Source of the DNA: Micractinium sp. NFX-FRZ
Lineage: Eukaryota > Chlorophyta > Trebouxiophyceae > Chlorellales > Chlorellaceae
Direction: 5' to 3'
DNA: 64,000 nt
Assembly (NCBI GenBank): GCA_029339195.1
Contig: JAPTJF010000015.1
Span: 124,001-188,000 of the forward strand
Shown here: one piece after another, positions 23,940 through 34,961 of the stretch
How the letters are laid out: each line of letters opens with the position of its first letter
Numbering within the stretch: the stretch's first letter is position 1
Program-made: the position numbers and the translations under genes
The notes under the pieces: generated by a model
The model's input: only the letters and a program-made list of their open reading frames with translations
What the model was told of the DNA's origin: nothing
The model's database searches: none

Positions 23940-24529
23940 GCCGCCAGCGCCGGCGGATCCAGCGCTGTTGGGCCACCGCCGGTTGAGCTGCGCATTACGG
24001 GAGGTGCAGGCTTCATTATACTCCGTGCCTGCTGTGTGCGTGTAACCAAAACAGTGTGCAAAGCATCGGCGTGCATGTTTGAGAGCAGACTGGCAGGCAA
24101 TCAGCGTTGAGTATGGAGCGGACGGCCAGAATGAGGCGTCTTGGCTGTGGTGCAACATGCAGGAGAGAGGTTGAGGCATAGGCATGGAAGAATGAAAGGA
24201 GGAATGTGTTTCTGCGCTGGTGGCGTCCCTCTGAATGCCCAGATACATGCACCGATGTCATGCATCATGAACCACTGGCAACGGGCCAGGCGGCATCACG
24301 CACCGCCGCCGCTGCGTCATGCACTACCTCACCCGGAGAATAGTAGTCGCAGCGCAGCGCACATCAGACCTGCACAGCCGCACTGATAGCACCACAAACC
24401 TCTTCCCCCTCCAGCGCAGGCCCATATTCCGCGATGTAGCGTAAGCGAGGCTTTGCAGGCACAGTTGTATGGCCGCCGCTATGAGTATCTAGGCCCCCGA
24501 TTGGCTTCGCTAGCTAGAATATAGCAGCG
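23940..24529. other. 3' UTR of gene 7 and promoter of EamA-like gene
   Basis: TGTAA at 24041-24045 marks the probable end of the upstream transcript. The other ~480 bp precede the start at 24530. I see no further exon, RNA gene or repeat. Confidence 0.45.
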
Positions 24530-26773
24530 ATGGCCGCGACGCCAGGGCCTCCCGGACAGGGGCACTCCCCACTTGCCCTTGCCGCTTGGCTCGGACTTGC
24601 CGTGTTCTCTCATTGGTTGAGCTCCATGTTCACGGTTATGAGCCGTTATTTGCAGGCGAGTTGGTAGGCAATGCGTATGGCAAGCTTGAGCTTATTCTGC
24701 AACCCCGCCGCCATCGCCTGGCCGCTGCCCACCCTCCCCGTCGTGCCCACCACCTGCCCTTGCCCTGCCCCCAATGTAGGTCGTCACGAGCCCGGCCATC
24801 CCCCCACTGCGCCTCGCGCTGCTGGCATACTCCATGGCACTCGTCTCCCTGCTGTGCTGCTTTGCCCTCCCTGAACGGCTACTGCGCCGCCGCCGCCAGC
24901 GGCGCGCGCAGCAGGCCTGCCTGCCACAGCACGTCCGGGGCGAGGCGGCAGTGGAAGAGCCAGCGAGTGCAACAGAAGGAACGGCGGTGGTGGGCTCCGC
25001 AGCACAGGCCGCCATCTTGCAAGGATTGCCTGCAGAAGTGCTGGAAGACGCTGCGCCGCCGCCCGCGCCCCAGCTGCAGCACACCCGAAGCACCGTGCGC
25101 CCAGAGCTGCCCATGCAACGGGGCCTGTCCCGCCGCATTGAGGGACACTATGCCGCACGGCCCAAGCTGGTGGGGCGGCTGGCTTTGGGAGGCATGGCGG
25201 TCGCAGGCACCGGCATCGTGGTTTTCCAATTCATGGCGGTCAAATTCGTCGACCCGGCAATAGGTGAATGGGTGCTGTGACGCTGGCCAGCGTGTCGGGT
25301 GCCGTGGGCACTGCCAGCTGGCAGCTTGTTGTGCTGTGCACAGCCATCAGGTGAGCAACCAGTGTGTGGGCATGAAGCCTGCTTGAATGTGCAGGCTTGG
25401 TGCGTGTGCCCCTCCCTCTCCTGTCCCTTCATGCCACCTGGCACCTCACGCCTTCGCGCGCCCCACCCCGCCCCCCCACGCATGGCCTTGCATACCGCGT
25501 GGTGCCGCAGTCCAGCTGATCAACCTGTTCAACGTGGTCACCGTGGCCTCCATCCAAGGCCTGCTGCTGCGCCAACGCGTGCCGTGGCAGCTGGTGCCCG
25601 CGGCGGCGGTCATGCTTGCTGGCGCGGCGATGATCGTGGTGCCAGCGCAGCACACAGACACCACCGCTGCGCAGTACGCCTGCGGGCTGGGCCTCGCCAT
25701 CGGCGGCATGCTGAGCCAGACCACGATGTTCACGCTGCTCCAGGTGGGCAGCTTCTGAGCTCAGCAGGGCCAACTTGTCTTGCCACCGCTGGCCCCACCA
25801 CCACAACGGCCCCACCAACAGCAGCCCTCCCTCCCCTCCCCCTGCCCCACAGGCCTCCCGCCACATGGGCTACACCACCAGCCGCATCCAGCTCGCCTCC
25901 ACCGCCGGCCCCCTGCTGGTGCTGCTCCCCCTGGCACTTGCCCTGGATGGCACCGACGACTGGGCCGGCATGGCGGCCTGGACGGCCGGGGACTGGGCCA
26001 TGCTGGGGGTGCTGGGAGGGGTGGTGTGCCCCGGCATTGGCCTCACTCAGCAGGTGAGGTGGGACGGGCGGGTCCGCTAGTACCAGTCTGGTACAGCCCA
26101 CCTGCAGCCTTCACTGCTGAATTGCTCAATGCTGCAAGGACGTGCTGCATGGGTTGGTGGGAAGTAGGCAAAGGCCGCTGGCAGGCCCCAGTCCTGTGTT
26201 CTCACCTGCGCCTGTGCTCGCGCAGCAACGCCCAGCGCTGCTGCCAGCTCTGCCAGCTCTCAGCCCCCCCCCCCCCACACACACACGTGCTGCCTGCAGT
26301 TTGCCACGTGGAACCTGGGCGCCCCCACCGTATCCCTCTTCCTGGCGCTCAGGATGCTGTTTGCGCTGGGCATGACCAAGATCATCCTGTCTCAGAGCAC
26401 AATCACCAAGCCCGTGCAGGCAAGTGCTCGCCTTGGCGATTGCCTCCCAAGGGTGCCACTCAGGCAGGCGAGCAGGCAGGCAATCAAACTCCTAGCCGCT
26501 CGGGGCACGGCTAGCTAGACGACGTGTGCTGCCTCCCTGCCCTGTGCCCTGCAGGTTGTCGGGGTCGTGCTGGCGACTGCTGCCATCACAAGCTACATGG
26601 CATGGCAGTGGTGGAGCGCCCGGATGGCGCAGCGGCGGCAGCAGCAGCAGCAGCAGCAGCTTGCCCCAGCAACAGGTGCAGACGAGGCTGATGACGAGGC
26701 TGGCAGGAAGAGCGCAGGGTCGGAAGCCGACAAAGAGAGCGTGGCGGGGGGCGGCAGAGAGACGGCAGCGTGA
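24530..26773 (+). CDS. EamA-like (drug/metabolite) transporter
   Basis: Six exons (24530-24655, 24780-25263, 25511-25743, 25853-26053, 26300-26419, 26555-26773) give 460 residues. An N-terminal hydrophobic pair is followed by a long hydrophilic loop with a basic patch (RRRRQRR). About eight further hydrophobic helices come next, for example LINLFNVVTVASIQGLLL, PLLVLLPLALALDG, WNLGAPTVSLFLALRMLFAL and GVVLATAAITSYMAW. The C-terminus is a Gln-rich then acidic tail. The helix spacing and Gly/Pro positions suggest an EamA/DMT exporter, though no substrate motif is visible. Two introns have GC donors: CAG-GCGAGT after 24655 and CAG-GCAAGT after 26419. No in-phase GT donor is available at either. 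Confidence 0.65.
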
Positions 26774-27423
26774 GGCGCCGGGCGCTGAAGCCGCGTGCTG
26801 CTGCTGGGGAATGGTACGGCAGGAATGAGCCGTTCAGTTACATTGTGGATCAAAAGAGCTAGCGGGACTCGTGGACTGTGCAAAAGAATCTCTTCCTTGT
26901 AAAGCTTATGTGTGTAAGAGGTTTGAAGAAAAACGAGAGAGGCACGGGAATGCAGGCAGAGATGCGGGTTGAGGCAGCCAGGCATGTGAGGCCGGAGGGT
27001 GGAGGCTGAGTGCCTCGCAGGAAGCGGTGCTGGTGCGGGTGGCATGTTCTGATAAAGTGTAATGCAACACATGTTGCGGCCTTTCCCTGGCGCTGCGGGT
27101 GCAGCGGGGCATCCAAGAGCCTCGCTGCATCACAGCAAGCAGGCACGCAGAGCGAGGGCAAAGTTGGGAAAATGGGACGGCTGGAAACAGAACAAAGAAA
27201 TGATGAGCGGGCCAAACGGGGCGGCCGCGTTTGTGCTTTGCCAACGGGGTTCAGAAAGATATGAAGGAAACAATTGGGATGAAACGAAGGGCGGGGCAGC
27301 TGGCATCACAAGAAACTCGGCCGGCAAAGGGAAACAAGGGGGCAAGGTGCGCCATGCGAGCAGTAGCAAGCGGTGGCATGCGAGCGATAGCTAGCGGTAG
27401 CACGCGAGCGGTGGTAAGCGCCG
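26774..27423. terminator. Convergent 3' ends of EamA-like gene and membrane protein gene
   Basis: TGTAA at 26898-26902 lies 125 bases past the stop of the + strand transporter. On the - strand the only TGTAA I find is at 26838-26842, nearly 600 bases past the stop at 27424. If used, it would make the two transcripts overlap. A block near 27340-27430 repeats variants of a GCGAGCGGTAGC unit. Confidence 0.4.
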
Positions 27424-29151
27424 TCATGCGAGCGCCAGTGGGAAGAGCCGGTACACAAAGGCAAACAGGAGGGCGTGGGGGCCGCGCTCTGGGGGCACCC
27501 CCGCCGCCTGCCGCTGCAGCTGGTGCATGCGAAAGATGCGCGACTTCATGAGCAGCTCGGTGGTGGCGGGCACACAGAAGCCAAAGATGATGCGGTGCAG
27601 CCGCATGTGCGCGACGCACTCTGCTGCCGCGTCCGGCACCGGGCCATGGCCCTGCCACGGCAGCAGCCAGCGGGGCAGCGCGTGCACCAGCCAGGCGCCC
27701 ATCCAGCGGTATTGCTGGTGCGTCAGGCGCTGGGCAGCTGGATCCGCCAGGGCTGCGGTGCTGCACATGGCGGGGGCGTACCACTCGGCTGCCAGCAGCT
27801 GCGCCACCTGCACCCCTATGCTCAGGCTGCAGGCCAGGGAGAGGTGGGCAACAAGCGCATGTGTTGACATCACCTTGACAGGCCGGCAGCAGAGCACCAT
27901 GCTGCATTGAAGAGCCCAGAGCCGCAGCCGCAGCCGCCTGTCGCTGCCTGCCGCCCTTCCTGCCTGCACTGCGCACACCACAGGCGGTCCACCCCTGAGC
28001 CTCCCTCCCCGCCCCCGCCCCATCTGGGCCGCACCCCCGCCTCACCTGTACCGCATGCGCAGGCAGATGGATGTCATGCTGGGCAGCATGGTCCCGCTGG
28101 ACCACACAAGCAGTGACCAGTGCGCCACGTGGGCTTGCGCCAGGGCAGCCAGGGACGCCAGGCCGCCGCTGCCGCCAGCGCTGGCGACCTGTGCGGCTGA
28201 CGCCCGCCCTCCTGCCAGCAGCGAGCCTTGGGAGGCGAGCAGGTGGTGCATGAGCGGCAGTGTGGCGATGCTGCTGAGGCGCAGCAGGGCAGCGGGAATC
28301 TCTCGCCAGTGCAGGTATCCGGGCGGCTTCTCCAGGACCACCTCCAGCAGGGCGATGAAGATGGAGAGCAGCAGCCAGTGGGTGCACTCGAGCTCGAGGA
28401 ACACGGAGCGGGTGGGGGCGGGCGGGTGGTCCGCAAAGGCCCGCATGCAGCGCACCAGCAGCAGCCCGTGCACGACCTGCATGGTTGGGGGCCAAGCGCG
28501 GGAAGTGGGCGGGAAACGTGGGTCCTAAGAGTCAAGGTTCGGGAGCAAGCCACGACGCAGCACTGGGAGCTGTGGGTCAACGCACAGCTACAGCACACGA
28601 GCTGAGCAGCGGCGGCGTTGGGCAAAGGCGGCGGCGGAGGCGGCCACGCACCAGCACCAGCCAGTTGCCCTTCTTCCACCGCGAGTTCCACCTGCAGGCA
28701 GGCAGTTAGAAAGGAGGGCCCGCAGAGCATGATTATCTGCGCGCTCCCTTGGGTGGGGTGGAGTCAGGCAGGCAGCTCCGGAGACGGTGAAGCGCCGCAG
28801 CAGCGTCATGGCACCTTGCCTCTGTGAACTCACACCCCTGCCTGCTGCCCCCCTGACTCTTGCGAGCTAGGCAGCGCCAGGCAGCATCTTCAATAAGCCT
28901 GGCTGCGCTGCCGTTGTCTCCCAGCACTGGCAGCGGGACCGTGGCCAGGTCGCAGGCGGCGGCGGTCCCAGGCTGAGCTGCAGGCGGCGGGACCAAGCCG
29001 CAGATCGCCTGCGCTGCCCGAAGACTCACCGCGCATTGCACCTTGTGTAGAACGGCTTGCTGGGGCTGAACGGCAGCGCCGGTTCCTGGCGCCCGGGCGC
29101 ATAGCGCGGCATAGCGGCCCTGGAGGGTCCCGGACGCTCACCGCGCCTCAT
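27424..29151 (-). CDS. Polytopic membrane protein of unknown function
   Basis: Four exons (29151-29030, 28691-28652, 28476-28046, 27826-27424) join in frame to 331 residues. I do not recognise the family. A basic, proline-rich N-terminus (RYAPGRQEPALPF) leads to KKGNWLVLVVHGLLLVR. Hydrophobic helices follow, including WLLLSIFIALLEVVLE, VAHWSLLVWSSGTMLPSM, LSIGVQVAQLLAAEW and LHRIIFGFCVPATTELLM. The C-terminus is ALLFAFVYRLFPLALA. Exon 2 is only 40 bases. Helix density suggests five to seven membrane spans. An alternative start lies at 29112. No catalytic motif is evident. Confidence 0.65.
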
Positions 29152-30059
29152 CCGCGAACAACGGTGCAAAGGAGAGAGCGTCGTCTTCCTGAGGATGGCG
29201 TTGTGGGACCCTCTTGTGCCTGGTCCTTGACCCGCCCCGTCAGATAGGATGGCAACACGGCACAGCCTGGACAGCACACACCCTGTGCTCAGGTATCAGT
29301 TTTCATAACAATCAAGCCTTGCCTGTAATATCAGGAGGCTTGGCACTGTGGGAGGTGGATTTGATGGAGAAGGTGGTTCAGACAAGGGCACGTGTTGGGG
29401 AGGCACGCAGGGCACACGTGGACCGGAGGCTAGGGCAGGAGCGGGGCTCACCCACGCACCCTGCGTCTCTCTGGCTCGCAGATTTCATGTGATGCATCGT
29501 GTTCCAGTGACACATTCCAACAAGAAATGCGTGTGCTGTCAATGGGCCCCATGTTGGCCGGCTCAGCATGTAGTCTAAAGGCAGGGCTGGGGGGCCGGGG
29601 CTGTACAGACATGTCCTTGCAAGTCGTTGAGAGGATGGCATTCTGTGGCGTTTGACTGTGTGCGTTGCCCTGCGCCGCCACATCACACGGACCCAGCTGG
29701 AAGTGCCGAGTGCCTCCTCTTCAGCCTCCTCTAACTGGAGCTGTGTGTGAAGTTGACATGAGGTAGGCATGGCATGTTGAAGCTTGGCCGATCAAGCGTG
29801 CTGATATAGGCAAGGCACCTTCAGGGCTCGGCAGACACAGGCCTGGCGACAGGCAGGCACTCCCGCCACCCCCACTGCTTGAAACTTCCTCTGTTGCACC
29901 ACCAGTACCGTAGGGCATACTCTTACACGCTCGGCTTGCAGTGCTGCAGTACACATTGTAAAAAGAGAGCAGAGAAAAGCATGGCAGCAGATGCCATCCA
30001 CCGCCCAGCCAGCATCCGGCCGCATCACGCGCTGGCATGGGGGCACGCTCGGTGGGCCG
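29152..30059. other. Promoter of gene 9 and 3' UTR of GH125 gene
   Basis: No exon is recognised in about 900 bp. TTACA at 29923-29927 (TGTAA on the - strand) lies about 130 bases past the stop of the GH125 gene and is its likely polyadenylation signal. The rest should hold the promoter and 5' UTR of the membrane-protein gene that starts at 29151. Confidence 0.45.
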
Positions 30060-33000
30060 TCACCGCATGATGAAATTCACGTCCTTTGGCTTTTGGAGCG
30101 TCTCCGAGTCGAACACAATCGTGTCCTCCAGCGTCTCGTAGTACAGCGGGTCATCCCTGCCCCCATTGGAGGGCTGGTTCGCCTTATCTGCCTGCTCACG
30201 CTTCTGCGGGCGGGCGGGCGCAGGCGGCGGACAGGTGGTGCAGGGAGAGTTGGGACAGGGGAGGGAGGGAGGGGGGCCGAGGGTGGCCATAAAGCCCAGA
30301 ACTTGGACTGCCCCTGCCGTGCAATGCCCTGCTGATGGCACCGACACGCATTTGTGGCAGTAAGTGCTGCCAACCCCGCCTCCCAACCCTCGGGCCCAGC
30401 GCCCACGCGGAGGCGGAGGCCACCACAGCCGCCCAACCAGGGGTAACCAGCAGGCGCTCCCGCCCCCCTCACCATGATGCGTTCCAGGCGCAGGCGCTCT
30501 GCTGGCACGCTGCAGTCGATGCCTGTGGTTGCCTCCACCAGCGCCACCAGCATGGCGTTGGCCCACCCAAACCACTGGCGGGTGCAGTGGTTGGGTTGGT
30601 TCACATCCACTGCAGATGGGGGGCCAGAGAGGGGGGCCAGGGTGCGGAAGCACATGTGTGCAGGGAGGGTTTTGGGGGCGGGGCAGGGAGGGCACGCGGG
30701 CGGGGCGGGCGCACAACAACGGGGTGTGTGCAGCCAAGCAGCCTGCCCGCCTGCGCCCCTCCTTGCATGCGTTCTGATGCCAGCCGCGGCCTCTGATGCA
30801 TGCACACAACAACACCTGTCCGGGGCACACACACATACACACACACACACACACAGGCGCACGGTTTGGGGGCGGTTGTGGGGCCGGGAGCGGCGCGACC
30901 TAGGACCTGCGCAAAGTGCGCCTAGGCACACAGCACCACACTCGGGAGGCTCCACTCAGACACACAGACACAGACAGGCAGACACCCCCCGCCCCCCGCC
31001 CACCCACCCGACTCGTGCATGAGCCCGTTGCCGCACTGCAGCTTGAGCATGGTGCGCAGAGCGTCGGCGCGCTCCGCCGCGCCCCCCGCCGTCAGCCCGC
31101 GCACCGCCACGGCCAGGGGCCAGGCCATGCTGCCTGGTGTGTGCGGCGAGCCGATGCCGCTGAACACCTTGCCCTCGAAGAAGTAGGGGTTCTTGGGGCT
31201 GAGGATGCGCTGGCGGGTGGCCTGGTAGATGGCTGGGTCGTGGGCATACCCCAGCAGGGGGATGGACAGGAGGGAGGGCACGTTGGCGTCGTCAAAGTCG
31301 ATCTGGGTGGGGGACAAGGGAGCGGGGAAGGGCAGGGGAAGTGTGGAGGGGGGAGCAGGGTGGGGGAGGGGAGGGACGGTGGGGAACACGAGGATGGCGG
31401 TGGCAGGCGATGCCAGAGGGGAGGCGCAGCGGGACACGGCCTCCCGGCGGGGGGGGAGCAGGAGGCACAGGCTAGAGGAAGGGAGGCCACTCAATCTGCA
31501 TCCGTGCCAGTCCACCCCGTTGTTCAAGGTGGTGGGCAGCCTTTCACAAGTAAGCGCATGGCAGCGGGCACAGCACAGCGCAGCACAGCAAAGCACGGGG
31601 CGCATGTCAGGCAGGCCCCATGCGACGTGCACACATATTGAGCGGCCACCCACCCACCCACCCACCCACCCTCTCACCATCAAGTGGCCCCCCCACCCTG
31701 CCCCACCCACCAGCTTGTTGCCCAGTCCGTCCACCTCATAAGCATACACCTTGACGCCGTCCACCTCCACCACGCCCCACGTCTCAATGCCTGCGTACGC
31801 AGTCGGGTGCGTACGGGAGGTGGGCGGGACATGTGTGCATTGCAGGCAGGAACCGATGGACGCTGCCGCAGCCACTGCTGGGCACCCCACGCCTCACACC
31901 TCCAGCTGCGCACTGCTGCGCTCTGCGTGCCGTGCGCCAGCCTGCTCCTCAGCGAGACCACCGCCCTTGACCAATTGCCCGCAACCCCTCGTTCCCCCAC
32001 CCCACCCCGCCCCACCCCACCCCGCACGCACCCTCCTTCATCGTGCGCGCCAACTGACTGGCCTTCCGCTCAAACTCTGCATTCCTCCAGATGGCGGCAT
32101 TCATCTCCAGGGCCCGCTCCACCGCTGCCTGGGCATACATGTTGACCGGCACGTTGTAGCCGTACGTCTGCTGGTCGTCGCTGGGGCGGAAGCCGCACCA
32201 GCTCATGCCTGCGGGAGGGGCACAGCAGTGGGACGGGGAGGGCAGGTGAAGACACCTTGACAGGCGTGTTGCATGTTAGCTCTGGTCAGAGCTGAGGCAG
32301 AAGGCAGAAACCATGCCAGACGATGACTGCGGGCGGGGGAAAAGTGGGGAGGTAGGGCAGGGGGAGCGGGGCAGGTGGGTGTGGGTGCAGTAGAGCTTAA
32401 GATGGAGCACAGGGGTGGCGCACAGCAGGCTGCATGTGCGACACGCTGCAACACGGCGGGCAGCGCACCTCTACCTGCCCGCCCACCCGCCCACCCCCAA
32501 TCCACCGCTCCTCCATCCTGCACGTCCCCTCCCCCTGCCCGCCCACTCGCCCGTGTAGTTGCTCTCCGGCCCCTTGCCCTCACGCGGCAGCTCCGAGTAG
32601 CGGTACGTCGACCGCTGCTCGTGGTGCTGCTCCACCGTCCAGATGTCGACCATGAGGTTGACCGCCTCAAACACAACCGGCTCAGCCAGCAGCACGTCGC
32701 GGCCGTAGCCGGGCAGGGAGTACAGGTTCCACAGCAGCTGGATGAAGTAGGCGCCAGAGTCCTGCAGGGGCAGCGGGGGGCAGGAGTAGGAAGGCAAAGT
32801 GGGCTGACGGCAACAGGCTGTGGCAGGCCACACCCCAGGCACCTGGATGCAAGCCGGGTGGTGTACAGTAGGCGCGCAGAGCTGCAGCAAGGAGGGGTCC
32901 AGCATGTGTCCGGCACGGCTCTGGTTGGCAGTCACTTGAACATTCCACGGTTCCCACCAGCTGGATGAAGCCAGGGCCGCATTGCTTCGATACATTCTAT

Positions 33001-34425
33001 TTAACAGTGGGGGTGCCCTGCACAGGCTTTCCACAACTGCTTGACAGAGTAAGCGGTGGGGCCCTGTGGGGCGGCGACAGCCCCTCCCATGGGGCGGCGA
33101 CAGCCCCCTCCCACCCACCAGCTCGTAGTTGCGTGTTGCCACCCAGCCGCCCCGACCGATGAGCCGCTCAAACTTGGTGTGCTCTGCCGGGCCCTTCCAC
33201 TTCAGGTAGTAGGCGTTGGCATACGGGTCTTGCACAATAAAGAAGGCCTGAGGGCGGCGTGGGCGGGCGGACACAAGTGGCAGGGTGATGGGCGGCGGTG
33301 CAGGCAGGGAGGCAGGGACTATGCATGGGGCACGGCTGCCGGCATGCGCGCTGAGAGGTGAGTGGTAGGGAGATACCCCTCCCAGCGCTGCCTTGCTGAT
33401 TCATCCCCGCTGCATGCCTGCTCCAACAGCCGCCGCCGTTCTCCCAGCATCCAACACAGTTCCGGTTTGCACCGGCGTGCGAGCCACGCCCTCCACCAGC
33501 AGGCAATCCCATACACCCGCACTGCCCCGGTGCAGCGCCCTGCTCGTACCTGCGTGCGCACCGCGCCCTCCACCAGCAGGCGCAGCGCGGGGCGCTGGGA
33601 CATGCGTGGCACCAGCGCCCCCAGCTGCACCGCCGAGTCGCGGATCCACATGAAGGGGATGTCGCCGGTGGCAACAAAGTACTGCAGCATCATGACAGGC
33701 AAGCAGGTGCAGACAGGTGGGTGCAGGCAGGCACATGCCTGCGGCTTGGCGGGTGCAGGTGAGTGCAAGCAAAATACCGGTGGAGGAGGTGCCAGTGGAA
33801 GGGATGCAGCTGGACAATGGCAGCGGCGCATGGCAGAGGCGGGCGTAGGCAGGCAAGCAGGCCGGGCGGTGAGGTGGTAGGCAGCACTGAGCACCAGGTG
33901 GGTGCGGCTGTCCGGCGGCAGCGCACAACACAGCGGCACCTGCCACCCCAGCCCGGCAGCGCGGCTCCTGCACAGCAGATGAACAGTGATGCCAAGCAGC
34001 ACCCACCAATTATCGCGACGACAGCCCCTGTGAGCACCCACCTTGTGCCCATTTCCGAATCCGACCGTCATCTTCAGCTGCTCAAACAGGCACCGCCCGC
34101 ACAGATCCTCCAATTCCTTGCGCTCCGTGGTGTTGAGCATTTTGAGCACCTCAGGGGCATCGGCAGCCACTTCGGGAGGCGCAAAGCCTGCCCACACCTC
34201 AGCGGAGAGGTCGCTGTGGAGGCGGCTGCCGCTGCCGCCGCCGCTGCCGCCGCCGCTGCTGCGGGTCGTCAAGCTTTCGCCGCCAAGATGCAGCGCGTGT
34301 TGCGAGTAGTGCAGCAAGTAGGTGTTGCGCAGCATGAGGCCGCAAAGGAGGAGCAGGGGCGGGAGGAGGAGAAGGGTCGCAAGGCCCGGGCCCCTCGGGG
34401 TCCCTTTGTGCAAAATTTGAACCAT
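30060..34425 (-). CDS. GH125 exo-alpha-1,6-mannosidase-like glycoside hydrolase, type II membrane-anchored
   Basis: Nine exons read leftward (34425-34042, 33681-33550, 33247-33119, 32761-32551, 32208-32032, 31790-31711, 31302-31008, 30609-30473, 30203-30060) and close to 562 residues. A single N-terminal hydrophobic segment (LATLLLLPPLLLLCGLML) fits a type II Golgi or secretory anchor, followed by a Gly/Ser stem. Family landmarks of GH125 (formerly DUF1237) appear in order: GDIPFMWIRDSAVQ, DSGAYFIQLLWNLY, SWCGFRPSDDQQTYGYNVP, FSGIGSPHTPGSMAWPL and LMHES followed by TRQWFGWANAML. The Asp of RPSDD and the Glu of HES are likely the catalytic acid and base, inferred from the family. Known members remove alpha-1,6-linked mannose without a metal. 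The intron after 32551 has a GC donor (GCGAGT). A start 57 bases upstream at 34482 is also possible. Confidence 0.92.
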
Positions 34426-34961
34426 TGCGAAGCCGGATGGGAGCGGCAAATCGTAGCTTGCTGCCCAGGCGCGAGCAGGCACACCGGCAAGTAGAGCCTA
34501 GTTCAGGGCAAACGCTGGGCAAACAGCGACATAACTGGTGTCGGAACGTCAATTGAGCCCTGCAATACACGCCCGATCGGACCATCCAGGGGCTGCTGGG
34601 CCGCCGCCGCTTGCGCTGTGAAGCCGCCGCCGGCAATGCACAGCCCACCACACAAAGCCTTGAAGTGAACTGAGCCCGTGACTGCATGCACGAGCAAAGT
34701 CACTCCCCTCTCCATTACTATCCCGCGCATTCAACCTACTGTGACTTCTCGTGAAGGTGCACTGCAGGGCCCCTGCGGGGTGTCTTGATGCAACGTGCCC
34801 TCTCACGCGCCGCACGCCTTGAAACAAAGCCAGCGGCCACCACGGATTACAACCAACCAACACCAGCATGCATCATGTGCACAGTGCAAGTGGTGCAGCC
34901 GCCAGTGTGGCAGCGTCGTCTGCCCACCAGGCCCTAAATCATGGCTGCTCTGCTGCCCGCC
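34426..34961. other. Promoter of GH125 gene and 3' UTR of Bud32 gene
   Basis: TTACA at 34847-34851 (TGTAA on the - strand) lies about 110 bases past the stop of the kinase gene. The remainder, to 34426, should contain the GH125 promoter. No other exon is seen. Confidence 0.45.
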
